From an uncultured Actinomycetes bacterium (lineage in GTDB: Bacteria; Actinomycetota; Thermoleophilia; Gaiellales; Gaiellaceae), in NCBI GenBank assembly GCA_903930195.1, contig CAIYXH010000052.1:1-10537 (forward strand): a stretch of 10,537 nucleotides of DNA, in the 5' to 3' direction. This document shows, one piece after another, positions 1-5,756 of this stretch; positions within the stretch are counted from its first letter, which is position 1; the number at the start of each line of letters is the position of its first letter. A program made the translations under genes and the position numbers. The notes beneath the pieces were generated by a model that worked only from the letters and a program-made list of their open reading frames with translations, ran no database searches and was not told the origin of the DNA.

Positions 1-193
1 ACCGGGGTGACGCACGACCGGATCTCCTTGCCGTCGAGCAGCACCGAGCACGCACCGCACTGCGCCAGACCGCAACCGAAGCGCGGGCCATGCAGATGCA
101 GCTCGTTGTGCAAGACGCTTGCAGCGGTGTGTCCAAGCTCGCGGACACTCCATGGGAGAGTCCGTTCACGTTGATCTTCAGCTTGCTTGCCAT
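1..193 (-). pseudogene. [2Fe-2S] small subunit of a molybdenum hydroxylase, N-terminal part, apparent frameshift, runs off the window
   Basis: In this family (CO dehydrogenase small subunit, isoquinoline 1-oxidoreductase alpha subunit, xanthine dehydrogenase iron-sulfur subunit) the protein passes electrons from the molybdopterin subunit through two [2Fe-2S] clusters. Reading from ATG at 193, the first 24 residues begin MASKLKINVNG and end DTPL, a typical plant-ferredoxin-like start. After that the frame loses all similarity. Shifting frame near 122-124 restores VLHNELHLHGPRFGCGLAQC, then GAC and a further Cys in RSCVTP, which is the CxxxxCxxC...C cluster motif. Inserting one G would give the usual DTPLASVL reading. 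No start codon was found upstream in the second frame. A strong Shine-Dalgarno (GGAGGGAG, 5 bases from ATG) fixes the start. The break may be a real inactivating deletion or an assembly error. Family identity is confident; whether the gene is dead is not. Confidence 0.82.
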
Positions 194-210
194 GTGCTCC
201 CTCCGTGGAT

Positions 211-224
211 GGCGCCGAAGCGCC
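211..224 (-). promoter_or_regulatory. C(UUCG)G tetraloop hairpin in the leader of the iron-sulfur gene
   Basis: On the minus strand the sequence is GGCGC-TTCG-GCGCC, a perfect 5-bp stem closed by a C(UUCG)G tetraloop, one of the most stable RNA loops known. It ends 17 bases before the ATG at 193 and just upstream of the Shine-Dalgarno. A second perfect 6-bp inverted repeat (GAGGGA / TCCCTC, 254-271) sits further up the same leader. These could protect the mRNA 5' end or keep the ribosome site open. The stem is seen directly; the role is inference. Confidence 0.5.
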
Positions 225-296
225 GAACGACCAGCCTCGCTCACCCGAGCGAACCGTCGCGTTGAGGGAGCCGCATCCCTCTGAGGCGGCAGCAAA

Positions 297-325
297 AGTA
301 TGGGATCGGGGAAAGGCAGATGCAA
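297..325 (-). promoter_or_regulatory. Candidate sigma-70-type promoter for the iron-sulfur gene
   Basis: Reading the minus strand, TTGCAT (325-320) and CATACT (302-297) are separated by exactly 17 bases, in the position of -35 and -10 boxes. Transcription would start near 290 and give a leader of about 97 bases before the ATG at 193. The -35 box keeps TTG and the -10 box keeps the key A and final T, so the match is fair rather than strong. Confidence 0.42.
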
Positions 326-346
326 TAGATCACCCAAAGGACGAAT

Positions 347-371
347 CGGTGTTTCCACCGTGAAAACACCG
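347..371. promoter_or_regulatory. 25-bp near-perfect palindrome, operator-like
   Basis: Twelve-base arms CGGTGTTTCCAC (347-358) and GTGAAAACACCG (360-371) flank a single central C at 359. Eleven of the twelve pairs match; only C355 and A363 do not. This is the size and symmetry of a binding site for a dimeric helix-turn-helix regulator. Its centre lies about 69 bases upstream of the predicted start of the minus-strand promoter, a usual place for an activator site. No run of T follows it on either strand, which argues against a terminator. The protein that binds is not in this window as far as can be seen. Confidence 0.55.
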
Positions 372-398
372 CTTCTCTGTATCTTGGCACGCAAATAC

Positions 399-422
399 GC
401 CGGTAAATCTGCCGGTATCTCT
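399..422. repeat. Tandem 12-bp direct repeat
   Basis: GCCGGTAAATCT (399-410) is followed at once by GCCGGTATCTCT (411-422); 10 of 12 positions agree and the first seven are identical. A third partial copy of the core, GCCGGA, begins at 425. A period of 12 places the cores close to one helical turn apart, which suits cooperative binding of a regulator. It could equally be chance in a short region. Confidence 0.4.
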
Positions 423-589
423 CGGCCGGATCAACCGTCGCGCAACACGCCCATCGCGTCGACGTATAGACGTTGCCTTCACCCCGGCGGGCGTCCCCGA
501 GCCTGGAGCCCAACGGTCGGCGACCAGCCGGGCTCGGTAGTTCGGTCGTGATGATCGCGGTTTTGGCGATTCGGGGACATACTCGCTCT

Positions 590-1066
590 GTGAGCTTCTG
601 CCGCTGGCCGGCGATCGTCTCGACCATGTGCGTAACGGCGCTGGTTGTCCTGGTTGCCTGCAGCTCGGTCGGAGCGGCCACGCCGAAGCTGAACGCGGTG
701 CAGCTCAACCGGTTCAAGGCGCTCTACGCGATCGACCATCAGGGAGCACGCGCGACGACGACGGCCATCAGGCCCTACGTTGCGCCGTTCGAGACGATCG
801 TGCACTCGTGCGGCACAGCCCGGGACGGACTCACCAACAAGGTGGTGATCGTCGCCCAGCAAGCAGAGGTGAACGGCGGCCGCGTGGTGAGCGCTCTCGA
901 CGTCCTGCAGCACGTCTCCTTCCTGCTGCAGAAGGGCTCGACCTGTCCGTTGGCCTTCGCCATCGCCGAGTCGAACCTCGAGGCCGGCATCATGCCGACC
1001 CCGGCCCAGCTCCGGATGGCCCGCGAGGGCTCCGACTGGGTCCCGCCGCTCGGCGACAACACCTGA
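590..1066 (+). CDS. Predicted small lipoprotein of unknown function
   Basis: I do not recognise this 158-residue protein. From GTG at 590 it has a short N-terminal segment with Arg5, a hydrophobic stretch (about residues 8-23) and a lipobox LVAC ending at Cys24, so the mature protein would be lipid-anchored on the outer face of the membrane. The mature part (25-158) has no membrane segment and carries two cysteines, C74 and C119, that could form a disulfide. The start was chosen because third codon positions are almost all G/C from 590 onward but mixed between 551 and 589. ATG at 551 (longer N-terminus) and ATG at 626 (signal too short, no positive charge) are alternatives. No Shine-Dalgarno is visible; CATACT at 578-583 could be a -10 box of a leaderless transcript. 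A hairpin follows the stop codon directly, so the gene is probably transcribed alone. Confidence 0.72.
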   Translation: MSFCRWPAIVSTMCVTALVVLVACSSVGAATPKLNAVQLNRFKALYAIDHQGARATTTAIRPYVAPFETIVHSCGTARDGLTNKVVIVAQQAEVNGGRVVSALDVLQHVSFLLQKGSTCPLAFAIAESNLEAGIMPTPAQLRMAREGSDWVPPLGDNT

Positions 1067-1104
1067 GACGATCCAACTCCTCCGTTCGGATGAGCTGGAT
1101 CGTC
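1067..1104 (+). terminator. Terminator-like hairpin after the lipoprotein gene
   Basis: It starts on the base after the stop codon. GACGATCCA (1067-1075) pairs perfectly with TGGATCGTC (1096-1104). Inside, after single mismatches, CTC/GAG and TCC/GGA extend the stem around a GTTC loop. There is no T-run after it, so this would be the tract-less type of hairpin often proposed as a terminator in high-GC bacteria. It separates the lipoprotein gene from the operon starting at 1142. Confidence 0.6.
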
Positions 1105-1127
1105 CCTGCGGCTGAGGAGAGCGCCGT

Positions 1128-1133
1128 TAGCTT
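1128..1133 (+). promoter_or_regulatory. Possible -10 box for the five-gene operon
   Basis: TAGCTT fits the TAnnnT form of a -10 box and begins 14 bases before the ATG at 1142. If used, transcription would start at or next to the start codon. That would explain why the purine run GGGAGGGG directly abuts the ATG, too close for a normal Shine-Dalgarno. No good -35 box is present. The candidate rests on position and six bases only. Confidence 0.27.
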
Positions 1134-1141
1134 GGGAGGGG

Positions 1142-1948
1142 ATGACGCTCGAAGCTGCAGAGGGACCCGCCCTCGTCGACCGGCCCCGCCTCGGGCTCGC
1201 CCGGCATCCGTTCTCGAAGGTGCCGGAGATCACCGCGGTCTTCTGGGTGATCAAGATCCTCACCACCGCAACCGGTGAGGCGTTCTCGGACTTCATGGAC
1301 CACCACTTCGGCCCGGCCGTCGCCGTGCTCGTCGGGATCGTCGGGATCGCCGGTGGGATGCGCTTCCAGTTCAAGGCCGACCGCTACCGCCCCTGGACAT
1401 ACTGGGGCTCGATCACCGCGGTCGCAGTCTTCGGGACGATGGCCGCGGACGGCGTCCACGTGGTCGGCGTCCCCTACATCGCCTCGACCGCGTTCTACGC
1501 GATCGTGCTCGGCCTGATCTTCCGCGCCTGGTACCGCCGCGAGGGGACGCTCTCGATTCACAGCATCTACACCCTCCACCGCGAGCGCTTCTACTGGGCG
1601 ACCGTGCTCGCGACGTTCGCGCTCGGCACGGCCGCGGGAGACATGACTGCCTCGACCCTGCACCTGGGCTTCCTGATCTCGGGCATCGCGTTCGCCGTGC
1701 TCTTCGCCCTGCCCGGCCTCGCCTACTGGCGCGGCGTGATCAACCCCATCGCCGGGTTCTGGATCGCCTACGTCCTCACCCGTCCGCTCGGCGCCTCGTT
1801 CGCAGATTGGCTCTCGTCCTCGAACAAGGGCCTCGGGCTCGGCACGGGCTGGGTCAGCCTCATCTTCGGCCTCGGCATCGTCGCCGGGGTCACCTACCTC
1901 GCCATCACCCACGAAGACGTCGAAGAGGAACACGGAGCCCACGCATGA
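1142..1948 (+). CDS. COG4705-type membrane protein with DUF347 repeats
   Basis: A 268-residue integral membrane protein of the COG4705 / DUF347-repeat group, whose function is not established. After a hydrophilic N-terminus (1-25) the family core opens with KVPEITAVFWVIKIL (26-40), then TGEAFSDF. Roughly seven hydrophobic segments follow, near 58-74, 88-102, 110-129, 152-166, 174-194, 199-214 and 238-255. Small-residue/acidic motifs recur at comparable places: GEAFSD (45-50), GTMAAD (98-103), GTAAGD (162-167) and GASFAD (217-222). This pattern of internal repeats suggests polar sites inside the membrane, as in a transporter. The C-terminus is acidic (HEDVEEEHGAHA). It shares a 4-base ATGA overlap with the next gene, so it is probably made with the ABC transporter; whether the two interact is unknown. 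The conserved core begins only at residue 26, so a later start such as GTG at 1220 is not excluded but lacks support. Confidence 0.85.
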   Translation: MTLEAAEGPALVDRPRLGLARHPFSKVPEITAVFWVIKILTTATGEAFSDFMDHHFGPAVAVLVGIVGIAGGMRFQFKADRYRPWTYWGSITAVAVFGTMAADGVHVVGVPYIASTAFYAIVLGLIFRAWYRREGTLSIHSIYTLHRERFYWATVLATFALGTAAGDMTASTLHLGFLISGIAFAVLFALPGLAYWRGVINPIAGFWIAYVLTRPLGASFADWLSSSNKGLGLGTGWVSLIFGLGIVAGVTYLAITHEDVEEEHGAHA

Positions 1949-2862
1949 TCGAAGCGGTCGGACTGACGAAGGACTACGGCGACAAGCGCGCCGTCGACGG
2001 ACTCACGTTCACGGTTCAGCCCGGGATCGTCACCGGCTTCCTCGGCCCGAACGGCTCCGGAAAGTCGACGGCGATGCGCCTGATCGTCGGGCTCGATGCC
2101 CCCACCTCCGGCGACGTGCTCCTCAACGGACGCCACCACCGCGACCATGCCGCCCCGCTGCACGAGGTCGGCGCCCTCCTCGAAGCGCGCTCGATCCACC
2201 CGGGCCGCTCCGCCTACGACCACCTGCTCTCGCTCGCGCAGACCCACGGCCTGCCGCGGCGGCGCGTCGACGACATGATCGACCTCGTCGGCCTGCACGA
2301 GGTCGCGAAGAAGCGCGCCGGCCAGTTCTCGCTCGGCATGGGACAGCGGCTCGGCATCGCCTCGGCCCTCCTCGGCGACCCGAAGACGGTGATCCTCGAC
2401 GAGCCGGTCAACGGGCTCGACCCCGAGGGCATCCACTGGATCCGGACCCTGCTGCGCCAGCTGGCCGCAGAGGGGCGCACCGTGTTCGTCTCGTCGCACC
2501 TGATGAGCGAGATGGCGCTGACCGCCGACCATCTGATCGTCGTCGGCCGCGGACGGCTGATCGCCGACGTCAGCGTCGAGGCGTTCGTCCGCGAGGCATC
2601 CGGCAACGTCGTGCGCGTCCGCTCGCCGCAGGCCACCGAGCTGCGCGACCTGATCGCCGGCCCCGACATCGAGGTCGCCTCGCTCTCGGCAGGGCTCCTC
2701 GAGGTGCGCGGCCTCACGGCCGAGCAGATCGGCGAGGCCGCCGCCCGCGACGGCATCGTCCTGCACGAGCTCGCACCGCAGCACGTCTCACTCGAGGAGG
2801 CCTTCATGGACATGACCCGCGACGAGGTCGAGTACAAGGCGCCGGTCGGAGCTGCGGCATGA
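1945..2862 (+). CDS. ABC transporter ATP-binding protein, bacitracin/lantibiotic-resistance type
   Basis: A 305-residue cytoplasmic ATPase that would power the permease encoded next. Visible motifs are Walker A GPNGSGKST (34-42), signature FSLGMGQR (128-135), Walker B VILDEP with D152 and E153, the D-loop GLDP (157-160) and the switch His185 in VSSH. The signature has SLGMGQR in place of LSGGQ, and the Q-loop region reads VGALLE (75-80) without the usual Gln. Both are typical of the BcrA/NisF/YhcG-like branch of drug and lantibiotic ABC ATPases. Residues about 215-305 form the extra C-terminal domain common in that branch. The start ATG overlaps the previous stop by 4 bases, with GGAG eight bases upstream. 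The substrate cannot be read from the sequence; export of a peptide, lipid or drug is the family expectation. Confidence 0.93.
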   Translation: MIEAVGLTKDYGDKRAVDGLTFTVQPGIVTGFLGPNGSGKSTAMRLIVGLDAPTSGDVLLNGRHHRDHAAPLHEVGALLEARSIHPGRSAYDHLLSLAQTHGLPRRRVDDMIDLVGLHEVAKKRAGQFSLGMGQRLGIASALLGDPKTVILDEPVNGLDPEGIHWIRTLLRQLAAEGRTVFVSSHLMSEMALTADHLIVVGRGRLIADVSVEAFVREASGNVVRVRSPQATELRDLIAGPDIEVASLSAGLLEVRGLTAEQIGEAAARDGIVLHELAPQHVSLEEAFMDMTRDEVEYKAPVGAAA

Positions 2863-3689
2863 GCACGACGACCCCGGCCCTGACGATCCCGCCCTTCCCC
2901 CGCGAAGGCCGCGTCCGCCAGCGGTTCGTCTTCCGCTCCGAGTGGACGAAGCTGATCTCGCTCCGCTCGACGCGCTGGTCGCTCTTCGCCGCGGTCGTGC
3001 TGACGATCGGCCTGCCTGCGCTCTTCGCCGTGGTGACCGCCACGCACTGGGCGCACATGTCGGCGCACGACCGGGCTGACCGCCACCCGCTCGACATCGC
3101 GCTCGCGGGCGTGAACCTCTCGCAGCTCGCCGTCGGCGTCCTCGGCGTGCTTGCGATCACGGGCGAGTACTCGACGGGGATGATCCGGGCGAGCCTGATC
3201 GCGGTGCCGAAGCGCCTGCCGGTGCTGTGGGGCAAGCTCGGCATCTTCGGTCTCGTGACGTTCGTACTCGCGCTGCCGTCGGTGCTGATCGCCTTCTTCG
3301 TCAGCCAGGCGATCCTCGAGGGCCACCACATCCTCCAGATCTCGTTCGGCGCAAACGGCGTCGCGCGCTCGGTCATCGGCGGCGCCGTGTACCTCACCAT
3401 GCTCGGCCTGCTCGCCCTCGCGGTCGGCGCCATCCTCCGCAACACGGCCGGCGGCATCGCGGTCTTCGCGGCGATCTTCTTCGTGATCCCACCGCTCCTC
3501 GACATCCTCCCGACGAGCTGGCACAACGCCGTCGCGCCCTACCTTCCCGACGCCGCGGGACGCTCGATCTTCTCGCTCACGCACGACGCGCACAGCCTCG
3601 CACCGTGGCCCGGCTTCGCCCTCTTCGCCGGCTACACGGCGGTCGCGATCGCCGCAGCCGCGGTGCTCCTCACCCGCCGCGACGCCTAG
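2859..3689 (+). CDS. ABC-2 type transporter permease
   Basis: A 276-residue membrane partner for the ATPase encoded just before it; the genes overlap by 4 bases (ATGA), with GGAG seven bases before the start. A cytoplasmic N-terminus (1-40) contains FRSEWTKLISLRSTRWSL, the amphipathic stretch that precedes the first membrane segment in these permeases. Six hydrophobic segments lie near 42-61, 86-101, 126-149, 173-193, 198-214 and 251-272. The motif ITGEYSTGMIRASL (100-113) is characteristic of single-permease ABC-2 systems of the bacitracin/lantibiotic immunity type. One ATPase gene and one permease gene imply a complex of two copies of each. The C-terminus ends in LTRRDA, an ordinary positive stop after the last helix. 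Confidence 0.92.
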   Translation: MSTTTPALTIPPFPREGRVRQRFVFRSEWTKLISLRSTRWSLFAAVVLTIGLPALFAVVTATHWAHMSAHDRADRHPLDIALAGVNLSQLAVGVLGVLAITGEYSTGMIRASLIAVPKRLPVLWGKLGIFGLVTFVLALPSVLIAFFVSQAILEGHHILQISFGANGVARSVIGGAVYLTMLGLLALAVGAILRNTAGGIAVFAAIFFVIPPLLDILPTSWHNAVAPYLPDAAGRSIFSLTHDAHSLAPWPGFALFAGYTAVAIAAAAVLLTRRDA

Positions 3690-3723
3690 CGGAGCGCCGC
3701 CACGGAGCTACCGTGACGAGGCC

Positions 3724-4842
3724 ATGATCTGGAACTGGCTTCACCGCCACCCCTTCCTGGTCGACGTCGCCCTCGTCGTCCTCGTCGCGATCCCCACGGC
3801 GACCGTCGCCGCCGAGCGTCCGCATCCCGTGCGCACGACCCTGCTCGTCGTCGCCGGAACGCTGCCGCTCCTCGCACGCCGCCGCTTTCCGCTCCCCGTC
3901 GTCGCGATCGTCACCGCGTTTGCGATCGGGCTGATCGGATCGGTCGGCCTCGGCCCGCTCGTGCTGTTGCCGTTCCAGCTCGGAATCGCGCTCTACAGCC
4001 TCTCGTCGTCGGACGCGCGGCGACTGACGCGCGCCCTCGGCCTCCTCGCCGTCGTCGCCGCGGCGCTCGCGCTCGCCGCGACCGGCCACTACGCCGACTT
4101 CGACGGCGGCGCGGCGCGCGTCGTCTTCCTGGCCGCAGCATGGCTCCTCGGCGACAGTGTCCGCTCGCGGCGCGCCTACGTGCGCGAGATCGAGGCGAAG
4201 GCCGAGCGGCTCGAGCAGGAACGCGACGCCGAGGCCCGCCGGATGGTGACGGAGGAGCAGTCGCGGATCGCGCGCGAGCTGCACGACGTGCTCGCGCACG
4301 CGCTCAGCGTGATCGTCGTCCAGTCGGGGGCCGCGCAGGAGCTCTTCGAGCTCGAGCCCGAGCGCGCCGGCAAGCCCCTCGCCGCGATCGACGCAGCTGC
4401 GCGCTCGGCGCTCTCCGACCTCCGCCGGGTGCTGGGGCTGCTTCAGCCCGACGTCGCCTACGCGCCGCAGCCCGGGCTCTCACGCCTCGACAGCCTGATC
4501 GACCAGGTGCGTGCGACAGGCCTCGAGGTGACGCTGCAGATCCGAGGGCGGGCCGAGCAGCTGCCGGCGCCGGTCGATCTCTCCGCCTACCGGATCATCC
4601 AGGAGGCGCTCACGAACACGCTCAAGCACGCCGAGGCCGGCAGCGCCCGCGTATCGGTGCGCTACGGCGACGAGCTCGAGCTCGAGATCCGCGACGACGG
4701 CCACGGCGACGCAGGCGCGGGCTCGGCGGGACACGGCGTGACGGGCATGCGCGAGCGGGTGACGATGCTCGGCGGCACGGTCGAGATCGGCTCGGCCCCG
4801 ACCGGCGGCTACCGCGTCGCCGCCCGGATCCCGGTGCGATGA
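3724..4842 (+). CDS. Sensor histidine kinase, NarL/LiaS type (HisKA_3)
   Basis: A 372-residue membrane sensor kinase. Four to six hydrophobic segments occupy residues 10-142 with only short loops, so it has no large outside domain; such intramembrane sensors usually detect envelope state or a partner membrane protein. A short coiled-coil-like linker (about 152-180) leads to the HisKA_3 domain with the phosphoacceptor His187 in RIARELHDVLAHALS. The ATP-binding domain shows the N-box around N298 (IIQEALTNTLKHA), the G1 box IRDDGHG (322-328) and the G2 box GHGVTGMRERV (336-346). It lies 34 bases after the permease gene and overlaps its response regulator by 4 bases. The likely role is to control the operon it sits in, with the ABC transporter or the COG4705-type protein as possible co-sensors; that link is inferred from gene order. 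Confidence 0.93.
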   Translation: MIWNWLHRHPFLVDVALVVLVAIPTATVAAERPHPVRTTLLVVAGTLPLLARRRFPLPVVAIVTAFAIGLIGSVGLGPLVLLPFQLGIALYSLSSSDARRLTRALGLLAVVAAALALAATGHYADFDGGAARVVFLAAAWLLGDSVRSRRAYVREIEAKAERLEQERDAEARRMVTEEQSRIARELHDVLAHALSVIVVQSGAAQELFELEPERAGKPLAAIDAAARSALSDLRRVLGLLQPDVAYAPQPGLSRLDSLIDQVRATGLEVTLQIRGRAEQLPAPVDLSAYRIIQEALTNTLKHAEAGSARVSVRYGDELELEIRDDGHGDAGAGSAGHGVTGMRERVTMLGGTVEIGSAPTGGYRVAARIPVR

Positions 4843-5489
4843 CCCGCGTCCTGATCGCCGACGACCAGGAGCTCGTGCGCAACGGGTTCCGGCTGATCCT
4901 CGAGACGCGCCCCGACCTCGACGTCGTGGCCGAGGCCGCCGACGGCCGGGCGGCCGTCACGCTCACGCGCGAGCTCGAGCCCGACGTCGTGCTGATGGAC
5001 ATCCGCATGCCCGATCTCGACGGGATCGAGGCGACGCGCCTGATCGTCGAGGCCGGCAGCACGGCGCGGGTGCTCGTGCTGACGACCTTCGACCTCGACG
5101 AGTACGTCTACTCCGCGATCCGCGCCGGTGCGAGCGGCTTCCTGCTCAAGGACGTGCGCCCGGCCGACCTGATCGACGCGATCCGTCTCGTGGCGCAGGG
5201 CAACGCGCTGCTCGGCCCGACCGTGACGCGGCGGCTGCTCGACCGCTTCGCCGAGCCTTCGCCGGCCGGCGGCGACGGCCTGCTCTCGCGCCTCACCGAG
5301 CGCGAGCGCGAGATCCTGCAGCTGCTGGCCGAGGGCCTTTCGAACGCCGAGATGGCAGGCCGGCTCTTCCTCAGCGAGACGACCGTGAAGACGCACGTCT
5401 CGAATGTGCTCCGCAAGCTCGAGGTACGCGACCGCGTCCAGGCGGTCATCGCCGCCTACGACGCAGGCCTCGTGCGTCCCGGCGCCTAA
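4839..5489 (+). CDS. Response regulator, NarL/FixJ family
   Basis: A 216-residue DNA-binding response regulator, the partner of the kinase just upstream. The receiver domain (1-120) has the acidic pair D8/D9, the phosphoacceptor D54 in LMDIRMPD, T82 and K104 in LLKD, so all active residues are present. The LuxR-type helix-turn-helix (about 150-214) contains LTEREREILQLLAEGLSN and the recognition helix region SETTVKTHVSNVLRKL. Length and layout are normal for the family. The start overlaps the kinase stop by 4 bases (ATGA). It most likely regulates the 1142-5489 operon itself. The stop codon overlaps the stop of the convergent gene on the other strand. Confidence 0.95.
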   Translation: MTRVLIADDQELVRNGFRLILETRPDLDVVAEAADGRAAVTLTRELEPDVVLMDIRMPDLDGIEATRLIVEAGSTARVLVLTTFDLDEYVYSAIRAGASGFLLKDVRPADLIDAIRLVAQGNALLGPTVTRRLLDRFAEPSPAGGDGLLSRLTEREREILQLLAEGLSNAEMAGRLFLSETTVKTHVSNVLRKLEVRDRVQAVIAAYDAGLVRPGA

Positions 5490-5707
5490 AGGCGGGACAG
5501 GTCTGAAGACCCGTCCCTGAGCCGATCGCGCAGGGCGCGACGTACGAGCAGCGGGATGTAGTCGTCGAAGTGCGCACCCGCGACGAGACGCTCGGCGATC
5601 GACCGTGCCCGGATCTCGAGCTCCGGAACCGAGTGGCGCGGGAAGTCGCGGTGCAGCTCGACCGGGATCTGGCGGATGTGGTTGGCGGCTATCGGGCTCA
5701 GTTGCAT
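5486..5707 (-). CDS. Small three-helix-bundle-type protein (73 residues)
   Basis: The protein runs from MQLSPIAANH to SSDLSRL. The segment VELHRDFPRHSVPELEIRAR followed by FDDYIPLLVRRALRDRLR resembles the small actinobacterial proteins annotated as three-helix bundle dimerization domain (DUF3562-like): an amphipathic helix, the phrase 'DFP', a second helix, and a hydrophobic 'DYIPLLVRR' third helix. Their molecular role is not known to me. The start was set at the ATG at 5707 because AGGAGG lies eight bases upstream of it; an ATG six bases earlier is too close to that site. It is the last gene of the minus-strand group, 49 bases after the hydrolase. Its 3' end overlaps the response-regulator stop by 4 bases and contains a terminator-like hairpin. 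Confidence 0.78.
   Translation of the reverse strand: MQLSPIAANHIRQIPVELHRDFPRHSVPELEIRARSIAERLVAGAHFDDYIPLLVRRALRDRLRDGSSDLSRL
5494..5517. terminator. Terminator-like hairpin between convergent genes
   Basis: GGGACAGGTCT (5494-5504) faces AGACCCGTCCC (5507-5517): an 11-base inverted repeat with one mismatch and a very short loop (TGAA if the last pair opens). It begins 4 bases after the response-regulator stop on the plus strand and lies inside the last codons of the 73-residue gene on the minus strand. No T-run follows on the plus strand. It may stop transcription from the left operon, or from both sides. Confidence 0.55.
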
Positions 5708-5711
5708 GACC

Positions 5712-5732
5712 ATCACCTCCTGAGGAGGCGAT
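5712..5732 (-). promoter_or_regulatory. Hairpin that sequesters the Shine-Dalgarno of the 73-residue gene
   Basis: On the minus strand ATCGCCTCC pairs with GGAGGTGAT around the loop TCA: nine pairs, one of them G-U. The right arm is the Shine-Dalgarno itself (AGGAGG), and the stem ends 4 bases before the start codon at 5707. In RNA this would hide the ribosome site, so translation may be held low, tied to ribosomes arriving from the hydrolase gene, or switched by a factor. Structure is read from sequence; regulation is inference. Confidence 0.5.
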
Positions 5733-5756
5733 ACCCCGACGCGCAGGTTCGAACCG

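Larger units (their letters stand above)
194..589. other. Divergent intergenic region between the iron-sulfur gene and the lipoprotein gene
   Basis: No convincing gene lies here. Possible reading frames have no family resemblance and poor codon bias. Part of it (about 290-420) is visibly richer in A and T than the flanking genes, as expected of a promoter region. It holds a candidate minus-strand promoter (297-325), two small hairpins in the resulting leader (211-224 and 254-271), a 25-bp near-palindrome (347-371), a 12-bp tandem repeat (399-422), and an inverted repeat CCGAGCC / GGCTCGG (497-503 and 531-537) upstream of the lipoprotein gene. A weak plus-strand promoter candidate is GCAACA at 442-447 with TATAGA at 465-470, spaced 17 bases. 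Confidence 0.7.

Noticed and set aside
300..551. Small plus-strand open frame in the first intergenic region
   Set aside because: Codon third positions are mixed, no ribosome site precedes it, it overlaps the palindrome and repeats, and the product has no recognisable features.
2214..3593. Long minus-strand open frame opposite the ABC genes
   Set aside because: Low-complexity Arg/Asp/Glu/Ala-rich translation typical of antisense frames; the plus strand encodes complete ABC proteins.
4140..4838. In-frame upstream extension of the response regulator through the kinase gene
   Set aside because: The extension is Arg/Ala-rich and featureless; the receiver domain begins at the ATG at 4839, which has the usual ATGA overlap.
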